Below, piece by piece: positions 1-5,953 of a stretch of 8,731 nucleotides of DNA; position 1 is the stretch's first letter, and each line of letters begins with the position of its first letter. A program made the translations under genes and the position numbers. The stretch lies in contig JAISQP010000161.1 in the NCBI GenBank assembly GCA_031274115.1, forward strand, positions 1 through 8,731. The letters are read 5' to 3'. The notes beneath the pieces are model-generated. The model saw nothing but the letters and a program-made list of their open reading frames with translations, ran no database searches and was not told the origin of the DNA. This DNA comes from Synergistaceae bacterium. GTDB lineage: Bacteria > Synergistota > Synergistia > Synergistales > Synergistaceae.

Positions 1-33
1 ATGGTGATGGCGAATGGGAATCTTCAAGTATAA
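1..33 (+). pseudogene. Possible 3' end of a PepSY-type gene entering from the left (partial)
   Basis: Read in frame from base 1, the plus strand encodes ten codons ending VMANGNLQV and a TAA stop at 31-33. The core 'ANGN' resembles the 'DA(A/N)xGN' end of PepSY domains. The same bases form an inverted repeat with 130-156, where the minus strand encodes the related ending AIATGNFHV and a TAA. I infer that this is the tail of a second PepSY-like gene, convergent with the one at 206-472. The reading frame cannot be proven because the window starts here, and the ATG at base 1 is probably coincidental. Confidence 0.3.
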
Positions 34-156
34 AAAGTATATCTGATGTAATACAATGACTACTAAGGTTGTTTTGTTAGGAAAAATAAGGTTATAAATA
101 AAATTGATTAGAACGGATATTTCGTTGATATATACTTTTTACACATGAAAATTCCC
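16..156. repeat. Imperfect inverted repeat, 27-bp arms (16-42 and 130-156)
   Basis: The left arm (16-42, beginning GGGAATCTTCAAG) and the reverse complement of the right arm (130-156, beginning GGGAATTTTCATG) match at 24 of 27 positions. Both end in TAAAAAGTATAT. Weaker similarity (11 of 15) continues outward to about base 4 on the left and 171 on the right. The arms are 87 bp apart in AT-rich DNA. The match covers the last codons of two putative convergent PepSY-type reading frames and continues past their stop codons. That favours duplication of DNA over protein conservation alone. A small MITE-like element is the alternative. Confidence 0.65.
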
Positions 157-205
157 TGTCGCAATCGCAGTCAAAATGATTTTGTTACCGATTATTGATC
201 CCCGA

Positions 206-472
206 CTAACTCGTGCTAAGGAACTCAATATCGTATAACTCTATCCGACGCCTATCGTATCGCGCCAGTTTGATAAACGTTACGTCTGCCTCTGAAAAAC
301 CAGCATGTTTCAACGCTACAGATCTCGCTGTGGATTCCTCAATATAATTAACTGCAAGACTCCGCATCGGAAAAACAAAAAGGCATCCGAATACGAGCAC
401 AATGATAGAAATCATGGTTCTAACTTGTTTGAAATATAAAATTCTAGATTTTATTTTTGTCATATTCAGCAT
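206..472 (-). CDS. Small exported PepSY-domain protein, C-terminally damaged
   Basis: An 88-residue protein starting at the ATG at 470-472. It has a basic N-terminus, a hydrophobic segment (about residues 20-38, ISIIVLVFGCLFVF) and a likely signal peptidase site after SLA. A PepSY-like stretch follows: YIEESTARSVALKHAGFSEA, then DVTFIK and YDIEF. PepSY domains are small exported modules often linked to protease inhibition or envelope proteins; the role here is unknown. This start is chosen because GAAAGGGG lies 10 nt upstream and a promoter lies further up. A longer GTG start at 529 would fall inside the -35 box. The final strands of the domain are missing: a TAG stop (206-208) follows YDIEF, after which 'HFDCDCD' in the same frame and 'ATGNFHV' in the next frame look like the rest of the domain. 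The gene is probably decaying. It is AT-rich compared with its neighbours. Confidence 0.6.
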   Translation of the reverse strand: MLNMTKIKSRILYFKQVRTMISIIVLVFGCLFVFPMRSLAVNYIEESTARSVALKHAGFSEADVTFIKLARYDRRRIELYDIEFLSTS

Positions 473-482
473 GAGAGATAAA

Positions 483-490
483 CCCCTTTC
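483..490 (-). promoter_or_regulatory. Ribosome binding site that fixes the PepSY gene start
   Basis: The minus strand reads GAAAGGGG 10 nt before the ATG at 472. It supports the 472 start over the upstream in-frame GTG at 529, which has no such site and overlaps the promoter. Confidence 0.55.
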
Positions 491-502
491 AAGTCCAATT
501 TG

Positions 503-531
503 ACTATACACATACGCTAACGGCTTCACAA
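503..531 (-). promoter_or_regulatory. Sigma-70-type promoter for the PepSY gene
   Basis: On the minus strand, TTGTGA (526-531) and TATAGT (503-508) are separated by exactly 17 bp. Transcription would begin near 495-497, just before the GAAAGGGG site, and read into the PepSY gene. The surrounding 473-642 interval holds no other gene I can support. Confidence 0.55.
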
Positions 532-642
532 AGATGCTTCTACTAATTTATCACATGTAGCGTGTTTTGTCCGCAGTATAGAGAGGAGTTCAAACATAAC
601 ACTACGCGAAGCGCCCTTTGGGAGCGAATCGGACAACACGCC

Positions 643-879
643 TCACGGGTCGTCGCCCAGATCCGCGTAAAGGTCGTCGATTTCGCGCAGGGCGCGGTTT
701 TTTTTATCGGAGTCTATCTCGAACGACGCCCGCAGCCAATCTCCTTCGCGAGCGCCGTCGGGTAAAACATGCGCGGGAAGAAAGAATGGTTCCGCGTCTG
801 GGTTCTCATGAAGCAGTCTGGCAACGCCGTCTGATATCGCGTCGACGAAAAAATAAATTTCCCCGCGGGCGCCGCTCAT
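643..879 (-). CDS. DUF3006 family protein
   Basis: A 78-residue soluble protein with no signal or membrane segment. The pattern 'FVDAISDGVARLL' followed by 'FFLPAHVLPDGAREGDWL', 'SFEID' and a charged C-terminal helix (KKNRALREIDDLYADLGDD) matches DUF3006, whose members are about 70-80 residues. The 'LPDGAREGDWL' core is the most diagnostic part. The family is of unknown function and is often found directly after a ComEC-like metallo-beta-lactamase-fold gene, as here. Its ATG overlaps the hydrolase stop in an ATGA (876-879), and GGGAG lies 5 nt upstream, so translation is probably coupled. It may be a partner or small regulatory subunit of the hydrolase; that is inference from gene order. Confidence 0.85.
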   Translation of the reverse strand: MSGARGEIYFFVDAISDGVARLLHENPDAEPFFLPAHVLPDGAREGDWLRASFEIDSDKKNRALREIDDLYADLGDDP

Positions 880-1727
880 AGCGTCTCCCTCTGTTCTATG
901 GTCAGGGTTTTTCCGTCGGTTTTGAGTATTATATCGCCGTTCGCTGTGGCGTAGCTTTTGACGCCATAGTCATCAAGGAGTTTCGTCACTTCCTTGTGCG
1001 GATGCCCATACTGGTTTCGCCGGCCGTATGAGAGAATGGCTATCTGGGGTTTTACTTCGTTCATGAGTTTTTCATCAGTTCCGTTACGGCTGCCGTGGTG
1101 AGAGACCTTGAGAGCGGTCGATCGCGGGAAGGGAGCGGCGGCGGCCCGGCCGGCCTCCTCGATGTCGCCCATCATCAGAAACGAAACGTCGCCGTATGAG
1201 ACGCGGAGGACGAGACTGTTGTTGTTCGCGTCGCTCGTCGTCCCGGAGATGGGCCTCTTAGGGGCTATCACCTCGATAGAGGCGTCGCCGATCTTCTCCG
1301 TGAAGCCGTGGCGCGGGCGTCCGAATCGGATCTTCTTCTCCTTCAGCGCTTCGAGCGTCGCCTTCTGGACGGATGATCCGTAGTTGAAACCGCTGTCCCA
1401 TACCTTGCCGATCTCGAACGCGTTTATCACGTCCCTCATGCCGCCGATATGATCCTCGTGAGGGTGCGTCGCCACCAGGATATCGATTTTACTGACGCCG
1501 AGACGCCGGAGCTTCGATACAAGCTCTCCGCCCGTCTCTCTCGCGCCGGCGTCGACGAGGGCGGTTTTCCCTCCCGGAAAGCGGAAGAGGAAGGAATCCG
1601 CCTGGCCGACGTCAAACGCGTAAAGCGTCAGGTCATCGTTAAAGACATCGGGAAACCGTATAAACGAAAATATTGACGCTATCGCTATCAGCGCCAGCCA
1701 TAGAATATTTATTTTTTTTCTTTTCAA
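876..1727 (-). CDS. Membrane-anchored ComEC/Rec2-like metallo-beta-lactamase-fold hydrolase
   Basis: A 283-residue protein starting at a TTG (1725-1727) with AGGGAT about 7 nt upstream; no ATG is available before the conserved region. Residues 8-24 form a single hydrophobic segment after a basic MKRKK, acting as an uncleaved anchor or signal peptide. The catalytic domain then follows the ComEC C-terminal pattern: 'FDVGQADSF' (38-46), the metal-binding THPHEDHIGG (H88, H90, D92, H93), 'NNNSLVLR' (168-175), 'MMGDIE' (D188), 'SHHGSRN' (H210, H211) and 'GHPHKE' (H242, H244). All expected metal ligands are present. The polytopic competence channel domain of full-length ComEC is absent, so it belongs to the stand-alone hydrolases, perhaps acting on nucleic acid or nucleotides outside the cytoplasm. 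That substrate is inferred from ComEC and not shown. It overlaps the DUF3006 gene by 4 bp. Confidence 0.85.
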   Translation of the reverse strand: MKRKKINILWLALIAIASIFSFIRFPDVFNDDLTLYAFDVGQADSFLFRFPGGKTALVDAGARETGGELVSKLRRLGVSKIDILVATHPHEDHIGGMRDVINAFEIGKVWDSGFNYGSSVQKATLEALKEKKIRFGRPRHGFTEKIGDASIEVIAPKRPISGTTSDANNNSLVLRVSYGDVSFLMMGDIEEAGRAAAAPFPRSTALKVSHHGSRNGTDEKLMNEVKPQIAILSYGRRNQYGHPHKEVTKLLDDYGVKSYATANGDIILKTDGKTLTIEQRETL

Positions 1728-1777
1728 GGTTTTTATCCCTGTCTTGAGCGCGTCCCTGCCCCTGTGCTACGTAACCC

Positions 1778-2434
1778 TCACTGCTCCATTGTCCAGGGTA
1801 TTTCAGAGTATCCCCACGGGGTGACCATGATGAAATGAAGCTCTATCCCCCGCTTCTTCAGGGTTCTTATGTGCGGCATATAAGGCAGTATATCGCCTAT
1901 TATCCAGGTGTCGGAGATTATCCAGGCCCTTTTGCAGACCCCGCAGGCAAAGAGCGCGGCGTGATCCACCATCATCCTCATGCCCTCGTCGAGCAGTATC
2001 GGCCCCACCGAGAGCACGATAGCGTCTTCGTGCCTCGACGAGTCCTTCGCCATCGGCACGAGGTCGGCGTGTGAGCCGACCCACTCCAGTTGATTGAACA
2101 GATACTCGAGGTCCACCGAGACTTGGCGTTCGCTGTTCTGCATCAACTCGGCAGGGTCCATAAAAAGCTCCTCCGACAGGGTTGCCGAGAGCCACGCCTG
2201 CACCTCCTGAACCACGTTCAAAATATACGGAGGGATCTTCGAACCGGACATAGCATCCAACACATCCCCCACCATCCACAAGTCGCGCGCGTCGCTCATC
2301 TCCTGCACCTCCCCGGCGATGACGGATAAAACCCGTCGTTCAGAGCTTACCACATCGGCGGCAAAAAAACCGCATTTTTTGAATAAATCCCCCTCCGCGG
2401 CAATTAATAACGCCCCCGAGGGGATATAATACAT
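1778..2434 (-). CDS. Hypothetical protein, family not recognised
   Basis: I do not recognise this protein. From the ATG at 2432-2434 it has 218 residues. An in-frame TTG at 2482 would add 16 residues but has no ribosome binding site and would overlap the divergent gene. There is no signal peptide and no clear membrane segment, so it is probably cytoplasmic. Visible features are a hydrophobic start (MYYIPSGALLIAAEGD), an acidic middle with 'SVDLEYLFNQLEWVG' (106-120), a CGVCK pair (C164, C167), and a C-terminal 'WIISDTWIIGDILPYMPHI' that leads to a final strand-like 'ELHFIMVTPWGYSEIPW'. The repeated I/V-rich strands suggest an alpha/beta fold. It lies 50 bp upstream of the ComEC-like hydrolase on the same strand and is probably co-transcribed with it. 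Neither candidate start has a good ribosome binding site, so the start is uncertain. Confidence 0.7.
   Translation of the reverse strand: MYYIPSGALLIAAEGDLFKKCGFFAADVVSSERRVLSVIAGEVQEMSDARDLWMVGDVLDAMSGSKIPPYILNVVQEVQAWLSATLSEELFMDPAELMQNSERQVSVDLEYLFNQLEWVGSHADLVPMAKDSSRHEDAIVLSVGPILLDEGMRMMVDHAALFACGVCKRAWIISDTWIIGDILPYMPHIRTLKKRGIELHFIMVTPWGYSEIPWTMEQ
2425..2430 (+). promoter_or_regulatory. Consensus -10 box for the plus-strand hydrolase
   Basis: A perfect TATAAT lies at 2425-2430, and transcription would start near 2437. The -35 region is weak (AATTAA/TTAATA around 2402-2409). A transcript starting there cannot carry a ribosome binding site for the GTG at 2436, so the TTG start at 2469 is favoured. 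The box sits inside the first codons of the divergent minus-strand gene. Confidence 0.45.
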
Positions 2435-2452
2435 CGTGTCAAACCAATTCGC

Positions 2453-2458
2453 AAGGAG
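2453..2458 (+). promoter_or_regulatory. Ribosome binding site AAGGAG deciding a TTG start
   Basis: AAGGAG lies 10 nt before the TTG at 2469-2471. An upstream in-frame GTG (2436) has only a poorly spaced GAGGGG. Eight T residues (2463-2470) separate the site from the start codon and run into it. Confidence 0.55.
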
Positions 2459-2468
2459 ACGCTTTTTT

Positions 2469-3287
2469 TTGGATAAAGACAAAGATGCGCTAGCCGTTCC
2501 CGGAAAATACCCTGAAAATTATATCCGATTCCTCGGCACGGCGGGAACGCGCTTCGTGATGCTCTCCCAGAGAAGGGCGACCGGCGGAATATGGTTTCAC
2601 TACGGCGGCTGCGCGGGCGTCATAGACCCGGGCCCCGGCAGTCTGGTTCACATCTGCGCCGCCGACCCGCCGCTGTCCCCCATCGACATCAAGGCGATCA
2701 TCCTCACGCACAGGCACATAGACCACAGCTCGGACCTGAACCCGCTGACCGAGGGCATGACGCTGAAGTCAAAGGAGAAGCGCGGCGAAATATTGATGAC
2801 GGAGGACTGCTCAGAGGAAGGAGACTCTGTCCTGCTGCGATATTTCGAGAAAAAGGTCAAACACATTCACAGGCACCGCGACGGCAAAAAAACCGAGCTG
2901 CCCGGGAATGTCTCTGTGGAGTCGGTCATTCACGCTCATCACGCCGTCGAGTGCTACGGTCTGATCTTTCGCAAGCCCGGACTCCCGACCTGGGGGCTCA
3001 TAAGCGACACCGCCGCGCTGCCTCACTTTCCGGAGCGCTACGGCGAGTGCGACACCCTCGTTATCAACGCGGCGATGCTGTTTCCCTGGTCGCGCCTCGA
3101 TCACATGTCGCTGCCGGACGTCGCGTCGATGCTCCAGCTGCTTCACCCGCGGCTCGCGCTCATCACCCACATGGGCGGGATGCTCCTCGATTACGGCTCG
3201 AAGAGGATAGAGTCCAGGCTGTCCACGAAGAGGACGAGGGTCATAGCCGCGACAGACGGGCTCGTCGTCGACCTCGGGTCGGGGTAA
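2469..3287 (+). CDS. Metallo-beta-lactamase-fold hydrolase (RNase Z-like group)
   Basis: A 272-residue cytoplasmic protein taken from the TTG at 2469, chosen because of AAGGAG 10 nt upstream; a GTG at 2436 would add 11 residues. It opens with 'YIRFLGTAGTRFV' (19-30) and 'GGIWFHYGG', then 'IDPGPGSL' (52-59). The metal-binding motif is 'LTHRHIDHSSD' (H81, H83, D85, H86), followed by H158, 'LISDT' (D180), 'LDHMS' (H212) and 'ITHMGG' (H234), so both metal sites appear complete. The GTAGTRF and PGPGSL arrangement resembles bacterial RNase Z-like or phosphodiesterase-type hydrolases of unassigned substrate. It is divergent from the hypothetical gene and convergent with the response regulator, 17 bp away. 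It is unrelated in detail to the ComEC-like hydrolase nearby. The fold is secure; the substrate is not known. Confidence 0.85.
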   Translation: MDKDKDALAVPGKYPENYIRFLGTAGTRFVMLSQRRATGGIWFHYGGCAGVIDPGPGSLVHICAADPPLSPIDIKAIILTHRHIDHSSDLNPLTEGMTLKSKEKRGEILMTEDCSEEGDSVLLRYFEKKVKHIHRHRDGKKTELPGNVSVESVIHAHHAVECYGLIFRKPGLPTWGLISDTAALPHFPERYGECDTLVINAAMLFPWSRLDHMSLPDVASMLQLLHPRLALITHMGGMLLDYGSKRIESRLSTKRTRVIAATDGLVVDLGSG

Positions 3288-3304
3288 ATCGGGGCCGCGC
3301 GGCG

Positions 3305-4012
3305 CTATCGGCCGCCGACGAAACGGTACCCCGCGCCGTGCGCGGTCTTTATGATCCTCGGGTTTGCCGGATCCCGCTCTATCTTCTGCCTCAGGCGCGC
3401 TATGTGCTGATCCACGGAGCGGGTGGAGACGTCGCAGTCCGGGTCTATCCCCCACACCGTCTCCAACAGGGTCTCGCGGGAGAGCACGCGCCCCTCGTCC
3501 AGGACCAGGCGCCGCAGGAGGGCGGTCTCCTTCGGCGTCAGAGAGAAGCGGCGCCCGCCCAAGCATCCGGTCATGCCCTCGAAATCGACCGAAAGCTCGC
3601 CAATTTGCAGCGCGGGTAACTTTTCGCCCGCGGCAGCGCCGGATATCGCGCTTCTTCTGAGCGCGGCCCTGACCCTCGCCACGAGTTCGGACACGCCGAA
3701 CGGCTTCACGATATAATCGTCCGCGCCGAGTTCGAGCCCCACCACCCTGTCCACCTCTGCGCCCTTAGCCGTGAGCATCAGCACCGGAGTAGCGGGGTCC
3801 TCCCGCCTTATCTCCCTGCAGACGTCATATCCGCTCATCCCGGGCATCATCACGTCGAGAAGGACCAGATCGGGACGCGAATCCCGAAAGCGCTCGAGCG
3901 CCGACAGACCGTCCGAGGCCTCTTCGACGCGATAACCTTCGATTCTCAGCAGATCGGCAACGGCCACGAGAATGGCGCTGTCGTCCTCCGCCACGAGAAT
4001 TCTCTCGTTCAT
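3305..4012 (-). CDS. OmpR/PhoB-family response regulator
   Basis: A 235-residue two-domain transcription factor. The receiver domain (about 3-118) has the acidic pair D10/D11, the phosphoacceptor D53 in 'VLLDVMMPG', T81 in 'LMLTAK' and K103 in 'YIVKPF'. The C-terminal winged helix (about 135-235) shows 'FSLTPKETALLRRL', 'VLSRETLLETVWG', 'RSVDQHIARLRQKIE' and 'IIKTAHGAGYRFVG', the standard OmpR/PhoB pattern. The start is the ATG at 4010-4012, with AGGAGG 9 nt upstream inside the last codons of the kinase gene. A longer in-frame start at 4099 lies deep within the kinase gene and is not credible. The gene follows the kinase stop by 4 nt, so it is surely the cognate regulator. Targets are not visible; autoregulation of the cluster is possible. 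Confidence 0.93.
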   Translation of the reverse strand: MNERILVAEDDSAILVAVADLLRIEGYRVEEASDGLSALERFRDSRPDLVLLDVMMPGMSGYDVCREIRREDPATPVLMLTAKGAEVDRVVGLELGADDYIVKPFGVSELVARVRAALRRSAISGAAAGEKLPALQIGELSVDFEGMTGCLGGRRFSLTPKETALLRRLVLDEGRVLSRETLLETVWGIDPDCDVSTRSVDQHIARLRQKIERDPANPRIIKTAHGAGYRFVGGR

Positions 4013-4016
4013 AACC

Positions 4017-5930
4017 TCACGCCTCCTCGTAAATAGGCAGCAACAGCGAGAAAACGCTTCCGCCGCCGGCTCTCGGGGAATATCGGACGTCTCCGCCATG
4101 CCGGCGGGCGACGCTTCTCGCTATGGAGAGACCCAATCCGACGCCGCTGCGCATCGCCGACAGCGAGTCGTCGCCCCTGAAGAACTCCTGAAATATTTTT
4201 TCGGCCAACCTCGGCTCGACCCCTATGCCCCGGTCCTGAATCTCGAGAATCGCCCACTCGCCTTCGCGCCTCAATACCGCGGATATCTCCAGGACGTCTC
4301 CGGAGTACTTCTCGGCGTTCGACAGCATGTTCATTATCACCTGTCTCAGCGCCTCCCTGTTCCCGTTCACCAGCGTCCGCTCGAGCCCGCGGCACTCGAC
4401 GCCGACGCTAAACCCTCTCCTCGAAAGGTACGGCGCCATCTGAGAGAGCGCGTCCTCCAGTAGTTCTGCGAGGCAGAGGGGCTGCATCGGATAATTTTTA
4501 TCCCGCTTCGAAAACGACAGCACGTCCTCGACGAGGCGCGACAGCCTGTCGGTCTCCGAGACCATCGTGCGGAGGTACTCCCGGCGGCGCTCTCCGTCGG
4601 TCTGCCTGCCCGAGAGCAGAATTTCCGCGAAGAGCTTGATCGACGTGAGCGGCGTCTTCAGCTCGTGCGAAACGTTGGCAACAAACGTCGTCTTCTGCGC
4701 GGCAATGCGCATCTCGAAGGAGACCATCCTGAACGCGGCGGCGCTCCCGATGGCTATGACGAGGAACAAAACGGCGACCAGGATCAACACCGCCAGCTTG
4801 GCGTACCTCGCGCGCAGCTCCATTGCCTCCGGGTCCCTCAGCCACGCCCCCACCTCCCATCTGGGAAGCGCCGGGGATATCTCGCGGGCAACATAAGGGC
4901 GCCGCCAATCCTGCTCCGGAACGGACTCGACGGCGGAGACCGGTCTTCCGTTTTCGTCCAGGGCGACGAGGATCCGGACCTCGGAGAGGACCTCCGGCAT
5001 CGCCTCCGCAACCCGATCCCTGACCGCCTCCATTCGAAGAGAACAGCCGGCGATACGCTCCGCTTCCGCGTACCAGAACAGCAGCTCCAGGCCGTTTTCC
5101 GAGAGATACGGCAGAATCCCTCCGCCCGACGTATTCATAAGCTCTCCGAGAGACTGGCTGCGCGACACCGTGCCGGAAAGTTCCTTCCGCTCCTGAAAAA
5201 CCGGCGACGGAGAAGGAGCTTCAGGCGTTTTTTTCATTCTGGCGATCGACGCCTGGGGCGCTACGTTGCGGACGGCTATCTCAAAACCCTCCTCCGACGC
5301 CTGCCTGAAAGCGTCCTCTCTGGCCTCGGGAGCTGACGCGATGATGCTCTCCATCTCCTGACGGGCGATACCTCCGGTTTTTTGAGCGGGCGGCTTAGGC
5401 GCGGCGCGCCGCGCTTTTTGGGCGCTCGCCCCGTCCGACGGCGATAACGAGTCGAAATTTTTGTCTCCGCCATACCCGGGGTTTTCCGCCTCGCGCCGGT
5501 ATATCCGGGCGACGCTGTCATACACGGGAAGGCGGGACGAGCCGTTCAAAAACGCTTCGAACGGCGCCGGGAACCTTTCCGCCCCCGCGCTTTGCGCGGC
5601 CGGCAGAACGAGGACCCCGCCGCTGAGAAGAAACGGCGCGCCGACGAGCGGGTTTTCCACCCAGGATACGTAGTCGGGCGCCCACTGGGGAACGCTCCTC
5701 AAAAGCTCGTAGAAAATGTTGTCCATCGCCGCCTCGACGCCGCGAGCGGCCATCTGGACCTCCGCCATCAGCGCGCTCTCCAGCCTCCGCTCGATATACA
5801 CCGACTCCCTGTCGGCAGCCCTGAGCGCGAGAAAGCTCAAGGCGACGCTCGGAGCGAGCACCGCCAGGAGGAGAATGAGGATCAGCGAAACGGGCAGAGC
5901 CCTTTCTCTTTTCTCCGGAGCTTTCTTCAT
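4017..5930 (-). CDS. Sensor histidine kinase with large extracytoplasmic domain
   Basis: A 637-residue inner-membrane kinase. TM1 is about residues 12-37 and TM2 about 377-401, leaving roughly 340 residues outside the cytoplasm. The kinase core has the H-box 'ANVSHELKTPLTS' (H422), N-box 'NMLSNAEKYS' (534-543), G1 'DRGIGV' (566-571), F-box 'FQEFFRG' and G2 'GVGLGLSIA' (596-604), a complete HisKA/HATPase_c module. There is no clear HAMP or cytoplasmic PAS domain between TM2 and the H-box. The sensor region is unusual: folded-looking ends (about 40-145 and 270-375, the latter with 'ILVALDENGRPVSAVESVPE') flank about 100 residues rich in Ala, Pro, Ser, Lys and Arg (about 160-260). I cannot assign the sensor fold. 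The gene lies 23 nt after the VWA gene and 4 nt before the regulator. Its own ribosome binding site is weak, so coupling to VWA translation is likely. Confidence 0.92.
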   Translation of the reverse strand: MKKAPEKRERALPVSLILILLLAVLAPSVALSFLALRAADRESVYIERRLESALMAEVQMAARGVEAAMDNIFYELLRSVPQWAPDYVSWVENPLVGAPFLLSGGVLVLPAAQSAGAERFPAPFEAFLNGSSRLPVYDSVARIYRREAENPGYGGDKNFDSLSPSDGASAQKARRAAPKPPAQKTGGIARQEMESIIASAPEAREDAFRQASEEGFEIAVRNVAPQASIARMKKTPEAPSPSPVFQERKELSGTVSRSQSLGELMNTSGGGILPYLSENGLELLFWYAEAERIAGCSLRMEAVRDRVAEAMPEVLSEVRILVALDENGRPVSAVESVPEQDWRRPYVAREISPALPRWEVGAWLRDPEAMELRARYAKLAVLILVAVLFLVIAIGSAAAFRMVSFEMRIAAQKTTFVANVSHELKTPLTSIKLFAEILLSGRQTDGERRREYLRTMVSETDRLSRLVEDVLSFSKRDKNYPMQPLCLAELLEDALSQMAPYLSRRGFSVGVECRGLERTLVNGNREALRQVIMNMLSNAEKYSGDVLEISAVLRREGEWAILEIQDRGIGVEPRLAEKIFQEFFRGDDSLSAMRSGVGLGLSIARSVARRHGGDVRYSPRAGGGSVFSLLLPIYEEA

Positions 5931-5953
5931 CTTGCTGTTTTACATCCGCGCGT

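Noticed and set aside
3283..3320. GC-rich hairpin between the convergent hydrolase and regulator genes
   Set aside because: A 5-bp stem (GCGGC/GCCGC) is possible but has no T-run on either strand; too weak to call a terminator.
2811..3566. A 251-codon minus-strand open frame opposite the hydrolase
   Set aside because: Composition is Arg/Pro/Gly-rich without domains, and it overlaps two confidently identified genes.
2591..3619. A 342-codon plus-strand open frame across the hydrolase and the regulator gene
   Set aside because: It is Arg/Pro/His-rich with no motif, out of frame with the clear hydrolase and antisense to the regulator; a GC-driven shadow.
4013..4099. Longer N-terminus for the response regulator
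   Set aside because: The receiver domain begins at the ATG at 4012, which has a strong AGGAGG; the extension is the kinase C-terminal coding sequence in another frame.
4665..5336. A 223-codon plus-strand open frame opposite the kinase gene
   Set aside because: Antisense to conserved kinase coding sequence and lacking any family signature.
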